Below are positions 6,276 to 12,380 of a stretch of DNA of 12,945 bases, piece after piece. The position numbers and the translations under genes were made by a program. How positions within the stretch are numbered: the first letter of the stretch is position 1; each line of letters opens with the position of its first letter. The notes beneath the pieces are model-generated. The model was given only the letters and a program-made list of their open reading frames with translations. It was not told where the DNA came from and did no database searches. This stretch comes from Lachnospiraceae bacterium UBA1729 (GTDB lineage: Bacteria > Bacillota > Clostridia > Lachnospirales > Lachnospiraceae). Location: contig DCIJ01000051.1 of the NCBI GenBank assembly GCA_002315945.1, positions 1,695 to 14,639 of the forward strand, read 5' to 3'.

Positions 6276-7661
6276 ATGGAATCAAAAAAAATATATAACG
6301 ACCCAACTGCATATTTCCCCAAGGATACCCCTGTATATATGGTAATCGATCTTAAAAGCTTCTTTGCCTCAGTAGAATGCGTAGAGCGTGGACTTGACCC
6401 CATGACGGCAAAGCTGGTTGTTGCTGATCCTACCCGTTCAAAGGGCACAATATGCCTTGCGGTTACACCTGCTCTCAAAGCATTGGGGGTGAAAAATCGC
6501 TGCAGAATATATGAGATACCAGAAAATCTGGACTATATTATTGCCCCTCCCCAGATGCAGCATTATCTCAATGCTTCTGCTGAAATATATGAGGTATATC
6601 TTCAGTATATTTCTAAAGATGACATTCATGTCTACTCAGTTGATGAAGCTTTTTTAGATGTAACTCACTACCTGGATATGTACCATATGACTGCCAAAGA
6701 GCTGGGTATAGAGATAATGAATGCTATCTGGGACAAGACCGGAATCCGCTCCACCTGTGGCATTGGTACTAATCTGTATTTGGCCAAGGTTGCTCTGGAT
6801 ATAACCGCCAAACACGCCTCAGATTTCATTGGAATTCTGACTGAGGATACCTACAGGGAAACGCTCTGGACCCACCAACCGCTCACTGACTTCTGGATGG
6901 TCGGGCGTGGTATCTCTACCAAATTGTACCGTCACGGAATACTTAATATGAAGGATCTGGCCGCTGCCTCTGTGGCTGATAATTCTCTCCTTTTCAAGCT
7001 ATTTGGTATAGACGCTGAAATTCTTATAGACCATGCCTTTGGAGTAGAAACTGTCACCATGGCAGATATTAAGAATTATCATTCTGAAAGTAACTGCCTA
7101 AGTTCAGGGCAGGTCCTGATGCATGATTACAATTTCGAAGACTGCAGAATTGTAGTGTTGGAAATGATGGACCAGTTGTGCCTCGATATGGTAGCTAAGG
7201 ATGTAATTACAGACTCTGTCACCATCCATATTTCCTACAGTCACAGTTGGGAGCTGTACCCCATCACCCCGCCTGCCCACGGAAGCATCAGACTTCCACA
7301 GCGAACCAACTCAGATGTAATTTGGCGTGATGCCGTCAGGGAAAAATATAATGAAATAGTCCGCCCCGATGCTCCATTGCGCCGCATTTCCATCTCCTGC
7401 AATAATATAAAGCCCATTGATAACTTTGGAAATTATCAATATTCCCTGTTCGACGATGATGGCAACTTCTGCTCTATTCAGAATTTAAACGCAGCGCTCA
7501 TTCGTCAGGACAAAACACGAGACCTGCAAAAATCCATAATTGATATCAAGAGACGATTTGGGAAAAATTCCGTACTTAAAGGAATGAGTCTTCAGGATGC
7601 TGGAACAATGCGGGAGCGAAATATGCAGATTGGGGGACACAAAAGCGGAAACAGCTTATGA
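6276..7661 (+). CDS. Y-family (translesion) DNA polymerase, UvrX/YqjW-like
   Basis: A 461-residue error-prone DNA polymerase that copies across damaged bases. The palm motif VIDLKSFFASVE (first catalytic Asp about residue 25) and SVDEAFLD (Asp123-Glu124) carry the metal-binding acids. CGIGTNLYLAKVA is the typical Y-family palm/finger segment. The thumb and little-finger domains follow. The C-terminal pattern KRRFGKNSVLKGMSL...AGTMRERNMQIGGH is characteristic of the Firmicute UvrX/YqjW group. Pairing with a YolD-like gene and SOS-box-like sites supports an SOS-induced mutagenesis role. The start is uncertain: GTG at 6267 or ATG at 6276. Neither has a recognisable ribosome binding site, and I take the ATG. 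The TGA stop overlaps an ATG that opens a mini-ORF chain leading to the next gene. Confidence 0.93.
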   Translation: MESKKIYNDPTAYFPKDTPVYMVIDLKSFFASVECVERGLDPMTAKLVVADPTRSKGTICLAVTPALKALGVKNRCRIYEIPENLDYIIAPPQMQHYLNASAEIYEVYLQYISKDDIHVYSVDEAFLDVTHYLDMYHMTAKELGIEIMNAIWDKTGIRSTCGIGTNLYLAKVALDITAKHASDFIGILTEDTYRETLWTHQPLTDFWMVGRGISTKLYRHGILNMKDLAAASVADNSLLFKLFGIDAEILIDHAFGVETVTMADIKNYHSESNCLSSGQVLMHDYNFEDCRIVVLEMMDQLCLDMVAKDVITDSVTIHISYSHSWELYPITPPAHGSIRLPQRTNSDVIWRDAVREKYNEIVRPDAPLRRISISCNNIKPIDNFGNYQYSLFDDDGNFCSIQNLNAALIRQDKTRDLQKSIIDIKRRFGKNSVLKGMSLQDAGTMRERNMQIGGHKSGNSL

Positions 7662-7687
7662 AAGCAACTTATGTAGATAACCTATGA
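7658..7687 (+). CDS. Mini-ORF 1 (MKATYVDNL), possible reinitiation relay
   Basis: Nine sense codons. Its ATG overlaps the polymerase stop (ATGA, 7658-7661) and its own TGA (7685-7687) overlaps the ATG of mini-ORF 2 at 7684. The peptide resembles the first nine residues of the YolD-like protein (MKITYENYK). It has no ribosome binding site of its own. Whether it is translated is unknown. Confidence 0.35.
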   Translation: MKATYVDNL

Positions 7688-7713
7688 AGATAACCTATGA
7701 AAATAACCTATGA
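7684..7713 (+). CDS. Mini-ORF 2 (MKITYENNL), possible reinitiation relay
   Basis: Nine sense codons. It starts in an ATGA overlap with mini-ORF 1 and ends in a TGA (7711-7713) that overlaps the ATG of the YolD-like gene at 7710. The peptide is nearly the N-terminus of the YolD-like protein, as expected from tandem duplication. Translation is not shown. Confidence 0.35.
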   Translation: MKITYENNL

Positions 7714-8099
7714 AAATAACCTATGAAAACTATAAACAAAAATTTATATCCAGTGGCAAACTTCCTATGCCCACATCCAAAAGAGCAAAGATTTTTGCGC
7801 CCTTTGATGCCCTGAGCGGTCTCCACGCGGCCCTGAAAAACAAAGAAAAAGTATCGGTAGAAAAGTACACAATGACAGATTTAGACTGCGAAGAGCTGGA
7901 CAAAGCACTTCATCAAATATCTGTAGGAAGCGTTATAAATGTGATCTACTACCATCTGGATGAGAGTCTCACGCCTCACAAGGGTGAGTATCTCATGATT
8001 ACAGGTAAGTTAAGCGCCTTTAATCTGGATAAGAAATATATCAAAATAGTGGATACCCTTATCCCTATTAAAGATATCAAGAGCATTAGGGTTGATTAA
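7710..8099 (+). CDS. YolD-like protein, partner of the Y-family polymerase
   Basis: A 129-residue protein with the YolD signature RAKIFAPFDALSGLHAAL (about 25-42) and a C-terminal small beta-domain (GEYLMITGKLSAFNLDKKYIKI, then LIPIKDIKSIRV). YolD-like genes are regularly found next to UvrX/YqjW polymerases in Firmicutes. The product has been proposed to be a UmuD-like partner, but its biochemistry is not established. The ATG at 7710 lies in the 13-nt tandem repeat and has no Shine-Dalgarno sequence. The nearest upstream in-frame ATG (7671) is followed immediately by TAG. Expression probably relies on coupling from the polymerase through the mini-ORFs. It ends 1 nt before the convergent EamA gene with no visible terminator between them. 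Confidence 0.88.
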   Translation: MKITYENYKQKFISSGKLPMPTSKRAKIFAPFDALSGLHAALKNKEKVSVEKYTMTDLDCEELDKALHQISVGSVINVIYYHLDESLTPHKGEYLMITGKLSAFNLDKKYIKIVDTLIPIKDIKSIRVD

Positions 8100-8100
8100 T

Positions 8101-8514
8101 TTAGATAACCATAACGAGGGTTCCTGCCGCAATCAAAATACATCCAATTAAAGACTTAACTGTAAACTGTTCATGCAAAAACACAAAAGCAAGTATAAGA
8201 GTAATTGCAACACTTAGTTTATCAATTGGTACAACCTTTGATGCCTCTCCCATTTGCAGAGCTTTATAATAGCACAACCATGATGCACCTGTTGCAATTC
8301 CAGAAAGTATTAAAAATGTCCAGCTTTTTCTACTAATAGCTGATATTCCATCCTGTGCATGTGTTAAGAAGACCATCATCCAAGCCATAGCAACAACTAC
8401 TATTGTTCGTATTGCTGTTGCTAAATTTGAGTTAACTCCATCAATTCCTATCTTGGCAAGTATTGATGTCAAAGCAGCAAAAATTGCAGATAATATTGCA
8501 AATATCAACCACAT
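8101..8514 (-). CDS. EamA-family transporter, single-domain (half-size) form
   Basis: A 137-residue membrane protein with five hydrophobic helices (about 2-20, 32-50, 67-84, 92-112, 118-137) and little else. It corresponds to one EamA repeat of the drug/metabolite transporter superfamily, whose usual members have two repeats and ten helices. Typical features are ASWLCYYKALQMGEASKVVPIDKLSV in the middle and FLHEQFTVKSLIGCILIAAGTLV at the end. Half-size members probably dimerise. The substrate is unknown. AAAGGA lies 7 nt before the ATG at 8514. The stop of the TfoX-N gene is 18 nt upstream, so the two are probably one transcript. Confidence 0.9.
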   Translation of the reverse strand: MWLIFAILSAIFAALTSILAKIGIDGVNSNLATAIRTIVVVAMAWMMVFLTHAQDGISAISRKSWTFLILSGIATGASWLCYYKALQMGEASKVVPIDKLSVAITLILAFVFLHEQFTVKSLIGCILIAAGTLVMVI

Positions 8515-8532
8515 GACATATTCCTTTCATCC

Positions 8533-8862
8533 CTACAAATCCGACTTCTTTTTCCTTACTTTTGGTGCCGGAAGTTCATCATACATAGCATCCAGCAGCT
8601 TTGCTAAAAATTCCCTGTTCTCTATCTCATCTACCAAAAGCATTTCCTTCGCGCCTTCATATGGTAACTCATACTCCGCATGCGGCATTAATTCAATTGC
8701 CGCCTTCACTGGTTTAACAAGAAATCTGTCATCATATACACCACCTACTATCTTACCCTGATAATAGATAATAAATTCTCCCATCATTGCTTTGTACGTA
8801 ATATCATTCATTCCTGACAATTGTTCTAATACAAAATTTAAATATTCTTTACTGGAAGCCAT
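8533..8862 (-). CDS. TfoX N-terminal domain protein
   Basis: A 109-residue stand-alone TfoX-N domain: EYLNFVLEQLSG, YKAMMGEFIIYYQGKIVGGVYDDRFLVKP (the conserved MxGExxxYxxGxxxG core) and a C-terminal helix EFLAKLLDAMYDELP ending in a basic tail KVRKKKSDL. In gamma-proteobacteria TfoX/Sxy governs competence, but the isolated domain in Firmicutes has no known role and competence should not be inferred. I take ATG 8862, because AAAGGA is correctly spaced before it. The ATG at 8871 is too close to that site. A TATAAT at 8913-8908 on the minus strand could be a -10 element, but no -35 is evident. Confidence 0.85.
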   Translation of the reverse strand: MASSKEYLNFVLEQLSGMNDITYKAMMGEFIIYYQGKIVGGVYDDRFLVKPVKAAIELMPHAEYELPYEGAKEMLLVDEIENREFLAKLLDAMYDELPAPKVRKKKSDL

Positions 8863-8913
8863 ATGGTTCATCCTTTCTCAAAAGCAAACCAACTTTCTTA
8901 TAAAAATATTATA

Positions 8914-10062
8914 CTAATGTGTGCTAGCCTTTTTTTGTACAATCGTCCCCCAGAATATTGTATTCAATACTATTGCTATCATTAAGAATGGCCGCCTTGA
9001 AAAAATATTTTTCTCATACAGCCTAAGTTCGTCTGCATAACTATTTTCTATTTTTTCCACTTCACATTGGTAATCAGCATCAACCTTATCTTTTTTATCA
9101 TCATATCTAATATCGATATCTTCAATTAATTTTGCCTTGGCTGACTCGATTTCTGATAACTTTATTTCAACATCTTCCAGTCGTGATTTCAGCTCCTGAT
9201 ATTTGGTATCTTCCTCTAACATCATAGTATATGATGATCCTGACATATTATCCGCCACCCCCGACAAATCCGATGGCCCTGACAAATGGTCCGCCACCCC
9301 CGACAAATCTTCTATTACTCTGTTCAGGTTAGGAACATTTGCACTATAGTATTTCTCATTTATAGTCAACAGCAAATGTTGTACTCTGCCATACGCATTC
9401 CAAAGCTCGTCTGCTTCAGATAGTTTCAGCATGGCTGCCTCAACAGACACAATGCCATCCCGCCTTGTACCTTTATTATAATTATCGCAGCCATAACTAT
9501 CACATGCACCACAATTTGGACATACATTCCAGCCACACTTTGAACATGCCTTGCATTTTTTTCTTACAAAATGCTCCTGGCATCTCCAGCATTTAAAGAT
9601 ATCTCCTGATATTCCTTTTGCATTATCACAAAACTGCTTTATTTCCTCATACTGTTTTTCATACCTGTCCTTGTCTGACAAATCCAGCCTGTTTTCCATG
9701 GCTATCCGAAATTTTTCTATCACGTCATCTATCGAATTATAGCTATCCTCTATTTTCTCTATCTCGGCCTTCAAACCCAGACGCTGATTTTCATATGCCG
9801 TATACTCTTTTGACGGTTCCGCAGCTAAATCCAATTCCCCCTGATATTCTTCCTCCAATCTCTTCAGTGTCTCATCATATTCAGTATTGACTCTATCTAT
9901 CTCAGACTTTTTCTTTGTATCCAAAAAATAAATTTTATCGTTGTAATTCAAGCGGTCCACAATTAAACCAACAAAAATCATTATTAGCAGAAGTTTGGAA
10001 ATGAATTTTTTGTTTTCGGCCAGATAGGCCATTATTCTAGTTGTAAAATTATTTTTTTTCAT
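8914..10062 (-). CDS. Membrane-anchored coiled-coil protein with central zinc-ribbon cluster
   Basis: A 382-residue protein I cannot assign to a named family. In order: a membrane segment (about 19-38); an acidic/basic coiled-coil stretch (about 48-145); a Cys cluster with nine cysteines from Cys158 to Cys192 (CWRC, CKACSKC, CPNCGAC), probably binding two zinc ions; a helical segment; a short low-complexity repeat built on LSG(V/P)(A/S)D (253-276); a second coiled coil (about 285-350); and a C-terminal membrane segment (about 359-376). The two hydrophobic ends suggest a hairpin-like topology with the middle on one side of the membrane. The start is ATG 10062. The frame stays open upstream to 10215, but that part overlaps the preceding gene and has no start signal. 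It follows the metallopeptidase gene, with one family-2 repeat unit in between. Confidence 0.75.
   Translation of the reverse strand: MKKNNFTTRIMAYLAENKKFISKLLLIMIFVGLIVDRLNYNDKIYFLDTKKKSEIDRVNTEYDETLKRLEEEYQGELDLAAEPSKEYTAYENQRLGLKAEIEKIEDSYNSIDDVIEKFRIAMENRLDLSDKDRYEKQYEEIKQFCDNAKGISGDIFKCWRCQEHFVRKKCKACSKCGWNVCPNCGACDSYGCDNYNKGTRRDGIVSVEAAMLKLSEADELWNAYGRVQHLLLTINEKYYSANVPNLNRVIEDLSGVADHLSGPSDLSGVADNMSGSSYTMMLEEDTKYQELKSRLEDVEIKLSEIESAKAKLIEDIDIRYDDKKDKVDADYQCEVEKIENSYADELRLYEKNIFSRRPFLMIAIVLNTIFWGTIVQKKASTH
9241..9318 (-). repeat. 39-nt direct repeat within the coiled-coil protein gene
   Basis: An identical 20-mer (TCCGCCACCCCCGACAAATC on the plus strand) occurs at 9251-9270 and 9290-9309, 39 nt apart. 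Flanking similarity extends the match about 10 nt upstream (9241 and 9280). The spacing equals 13 codons, so the frame is preserved and encodes LSGVAD twice. It is richer in GC than its surroundings. Confidence 0.8.
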
Positions 10063-10102
10063 AACCACTAAAATATTTCCAGTAGCATTAGCTCCTGTTG
10101 AC

Positions 10103-10122
10103 CGTCGCAAAAGAACCGTCCC
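10103..10122 (-). repeat. Family-2 repeat: single head unit at the metallopeptidase stop
   Basis: GGGACGGTTCTTTTGCGACG on the minus strand, identical over 20 nt to the head units at 11381-11400 and 12360-12379. Its first base is the G of the TAG stop codon of the upstream gene (10124-10122). No tail units follow here. Confidence 0.85.
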
Positions 10123-11234
10123 TAGTATGTTGCAATGGCAAAAGCCTGCCAAAAGCCTGTGCTGTCTTTTGCCATACCAATTGCCATAGTCTTCATACTT
10201 GTATCCAGGAAACAATGCTGAAGATCATTTACAAACTGCACTCCAACCTGCCCATTTCCATTATCCTTGGCACTGGCACTTATATAAGTAACCATTACCT
10301 TTAGGCTATTGGCAACCGCCTTGCCATTGAAAGAAGCTGAATTAGTTATAGCATCATTAACCTGCTGCTGACAGATTTCCTGCCCCTTCAGATTAACCTC
10401 CAGTGGTGCTAAGCCGGCAGCTGCACGACGCTGGTTAATGCCAGCATAATACTGCTGAATGTACACTTCCCTGTTAACGTCATCTACCACAACATCGCGT
10501 ATTAATTCAGCTGGGATATTAGCCTCAAAAGTCTTAATCGGAACCATTGTGCCGTCCGGATTACTTCCAAAAGAGCATTGAATCAAAATATCCATAAGCC
10601 TTTCAGACAGTGGACAAAATGCTTTTTCTCTATCCCGATTAACAAAGTAAGCCTCAAATATCTCAGCGAAATACTCTGTGTTATCGTAATATGCATCATC
10701 ATAGGTTCCAAGGTTTCCCCAATAACCATCCCTCTCTATTCTTCTGCACTTATCAAATATGTTTTCCGCTCTACGGTCATTCAAATGACTGTATACATGG
10801 CCAATCTCATGGGGAATGGCGGCTCTAATCTGCCGATCCTCTATACTAGTACAAACAAAAATAGAATCCTTCTTACTCTGGCCTCTTTCAGTCAGTTTGG
10901 AGACACCTCCAACTGCCCCTCCATTAACAGTAAACGGATGATCAGTAAAATAAATCTTTACATCATTATCGCGAATCATTTTTTGCAGATATCCTGGCAG
11001 AGACTGGTAATAATTCACCGCACTTTCCAAACGTTCACAGCTGCCAATCACGGCAATCTCCGGATATGCGGTCACATTGTACAAAATCTCTCCTGCAGAG
11101 CCATTCAACAGTGCATTAGCTTCAACGGCTGAAGCACTAATGGGAAAACTCAGTGTCAAAACACCAGCTGCAATGATAATTCCCCTCTTTAAAAGAAACT
11201 TCCAACCCATTCTTTTTAGTTTCCTCAAATTCAT
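10122..11234 (-). CDS. Secreted zinc metallopeptidase (lethal-factor-like) fused to a CAP-like domain
   Basis: A 370-residue protein opening with a signal peptide (basic MNLRKLKRMGWKFLLKR, hydrophobic core, ASA cleavage region near 36), so it is exported. The middle domain has HEIGH (142-146), the HExxH zinc and catalytic motif. About 40 residues later comes TEYFAEIFEAYF, whose Glu (187 or 191) would be the third zinc ligand. This order and spacing resemble the catalytic domain of anthrax lethal-factor-like (ATLF, M34-type) peptidases. Residues about 262-370 resemble a CAP/SCP domain: INQRRAAAGLAPLEVN at the start and FVNDLQHCFLDTS...AIGMAKDSTGFW at the end. The target is unknown. GGAGGGGG precedes ATG 11234; a TTG at 11249 lies within that site and is rejected. 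It lies downstream of the HD gene across a repeat array. Confidence 0.8.
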   Translation of the reverse strand: MNLRKLKRMGWKFLLKRGIIIAAGVLTLSFPISASAVEANALLNGSAGEILYNVTAYPEIAVIGSCERLESAVNYYQSLPGYLQKMIRDNDVKIYFTDHPFTVNGGAVGGVSKLTERGQSKKDSIFVCTSIEDRQIRAAIPHEIGHVYSHLNDRRAENIFDKCRRIERDGYWGNLGTYDDAYYDNTEYFAEIFEAYFVNRDREKAFCPLSERLMDILIQCSFGSNPDGTMVPIKTFEANIPAELIRDVVVDDVNREVYIQQYYAGINQRRAAAGLAPLEVNLKGQEICQQQVNDAITNSASFNGKAVANSLKVMVTYISASAKDNGNGQVGVQFVNDLQHCFLDTSMKTMAIGMAKDSTGFWQAFAIATY

Positions 11235-11260
11235 TTTAACCCCCTCCAATACATACTTCT

Positions 11261-11400
11261 CATCACAAAATACACATCCCCATTACACAGGGACACTCCT
11301 CATTGCAAAGTGCACATCCTCGTCGCAGAGGGACACTCCTCGTCGCAGAGGGACACTCCTCATTGCAAAGTACCACTCCTCGTCGCAAAAGAACCGTCCC
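11261..11400 (-). repeat. Family-2 array: head plus six 20-nt tail units
   Basis: Seven consecutive units of exactly 20 nt. Read on the minus strand it begins with the head unit (11400-11381), and its tail units have the consensus AGGAGTGTCCCTNTGCGACG or a TGCAATG-ending variant. The units at 11321-11340 and 11341-11360 are identical. The unit farthest from the head (11261-11280) is the most diverged. The head starts 2 nt past the stop of the HD-domain gene. The array fills nearly the whole 168-nt gap to the metallopeptidase gene (11235-11402). Confidence 0.9.
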
Positions 11401-11402
11401 CA

Positions 11403-11888
11403 CTAGAACATGGTGTTGATCAAGTGTAGTCCTGTCTTTGTAGTAAATACCTTATCTCTAAAATGCTCGATCGCATCTTTTTTCAGATTATCCTCTAATG
11501 CATTGACTAAAAAATCCGCTTCCAGAAGTATTTGATAGTCCAATCCGCACACATTTTCATAGGTGTGATGATGTGCTATTAAAAAACATACCCTGTCAAC
11601 CTCTTTCGCACTTACCTCTGGGAAGTTAGCCAGCATCTCTCTGGCATAGGCTGGACCCTCCTGTTCCTGAAGTTTTCCATCGCACTTTCCATATTTTATT
11701 TCTGAAGGTCTGATTCCAATATCATGCATTATCGATGCAATATCCAGAATTCGAAGTGTTTCGTCATCCAGGCCTTCCTTCACACCAATTATGTGTGCGA
11801 ATTCGAATACCTTGATCAGATGCTGAATTCTGACAGCGTCTCCGGCATTGAACTCAGTCATCCTGATTATCAATTCATCATTAAGCAT
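11403..11888 (-). CDS. HD-domain phosphohydrolase
   Basis: A 161-residue stand-alone HD domain with the metal-binding set in order: His23 (RIQHLIKV), His55-Asp56 (IMHDIG), His106-His108 (IAHHHTY) and Asp125 (EADFLVNA). Such enzymes cleave phosphate from nucleotides or other phospho-compounds, usually with divalent metal in the cytoplasm. The precise substrate cannot be read. The ATG at 11888 overlaps the end of the SRPBCC gene by 8 nt, so the two are translationally coupled. The TAG stop is followed 2 nt later by the family-2 repeat array. Confidence 0.92.
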   Translation of the reverse strand: MLNDELIIRMTEFNAGDAVRIQHLIKVFEFAHIIGVKEGLDDETLRILDIASIMHDIGIRPSEIKYGKCDGKLQEQEGPAYAREMLANFPEVSAKEVDRVCFLIAHHHTYENVCGLDYQILLEADFLVNALEDNLKKDAIEHFRDKVFTTKTGLHLINTMF

Positions 11889-12279
11889 TCAACCCTGCCT
11901 TTCTCAGGTCTTCCACGTATCGGGCCTGCTGTTTCTTTAAAAAAATGCCTACCAATGGCTTCAAAATCACCTTTCTGGCAGTCACATCCTCTGTAAAAGT
12001 AATTTCTGTCTTATCGCCCTTTTCTTCAAACTGGCCCACCCAGTGTCCGGTCATATTGCTGTTTTCCATGTCGAACTCCCAGCGCTTACAGGGTTCGCAG
12101 GCGGTAACTGTAAAGGTGGTTCCGTAACCATCTTTAGTATATTCAACAAACTGGTTCTCACTCAGGACCTCTATTTTACTCAGATCACTGCGCCACTGAT
12201 ACTCCGTCAGAGATGTAACTATTTTCCAGACTGTCTCTATATCCTTATCCAGTGTCGCTTTAATGGTCGATACTGCCAT
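11881..12279 (-). CDS. SRPBCC (START/Bet v1-like) family protein
   Basis: A 132-residue protein with the SRPBCC layout: an opening strand MAVSTIKATLDKDIETVWKIVTSLTEYQWRSD, alternating beta strands with GTTFTVTACEPCKRWEFDME and GDKTEITFTEDVTARK, and a long C-terminal helix (IFLKKQQARYVEDLRKAG). The fold encloses a hydrophobic cavity and in bacteria often binds or modifies lipids or aromatic compounds. The ligand here is unknown. TAGGAG lies 7 nt before ATG 12279. The frame stays open for 12 more codons upstream, but they run into the family-2 repeat and are not counted. Its stop overlaps the HD gene start. Confidence 0.88.
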   Translation of the reverse strand: MAVSTIKATLDKDIETVWKIVTSLTEYQWRSDLSKIEVLSENQFVEYTKDGYGTTFTVTACEPCKRWEFDMENSNMTGHWVGQFEEKGDKTEITFTEDVTARKVILKPLVGIFLKKQQARYVEDLRKAGLNA

Positions 12280-12299
12280 ACTATTTCTCCTACTTTTAT

Positions 12300-12380
12300 C
12301 GTTACAAAGGGACACTCCTTGTTACAGAGGGACACTCCTCGTTACACAGGGACACTCCTCGTCGCAAAAGAACCGTCCCC
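12300..12380 (-). repeat. Family-2 array: head plus three 20-nt tail units
   Basis: The head unit occupies 12380-12360 on the minus strand, then three tail units lie at 12359-12340, 12339-12320 and 12319-12300 (AGGAGTGTCCCTNTGTAACG type). The array spans the end of the tadA frame and the gap before the SRPBCC gene, ending 9 nt before that gene's ribosome binding site. Confidence 0.9.

Larger units (their letters stand above)
7656..7733 (+). repeat. 13-nt tandem repeat (six units) carrying start codons
   Basis: Six units, consensus CTATGAAAATAAC. ATG triplets fall at exactly 13-nt spacing: 7658, 7671, 7684, 7697, 7710 and 7723. The first units are diverged and the later ones nearly identical. 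Because 13 is not a multiple of three, successive ATGs cycle through the three frames. The block covers the end of the polymerase gene and the start of the YolD-like gene, and looks like expansion of that gene's first codons. Confidence 0.9.

Noticed and set aside
10063..10215. Upstream extension of the coiled-coil protein frame
   Set aside because: It overlaps the coding end of the metallopeptidase gene in another frame and has no ribosome site. ATG 10062 places a proper membrane anchor at the N-terminus.
10578..11132. 184-codon open frame on the plus strand
   Set aside because: It lies wholly antisense to the metallopeptidase gene, whose signal peptide, HEIGH motif and ribosome site are clear. 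The plus-strand product shows no family features.
11261..11400. Possible CRISPR array
   Set aside because: Units are contiguous 20-mers with no unique spacers, the same family occurs at two other sites in the window, and no cas genes are present.
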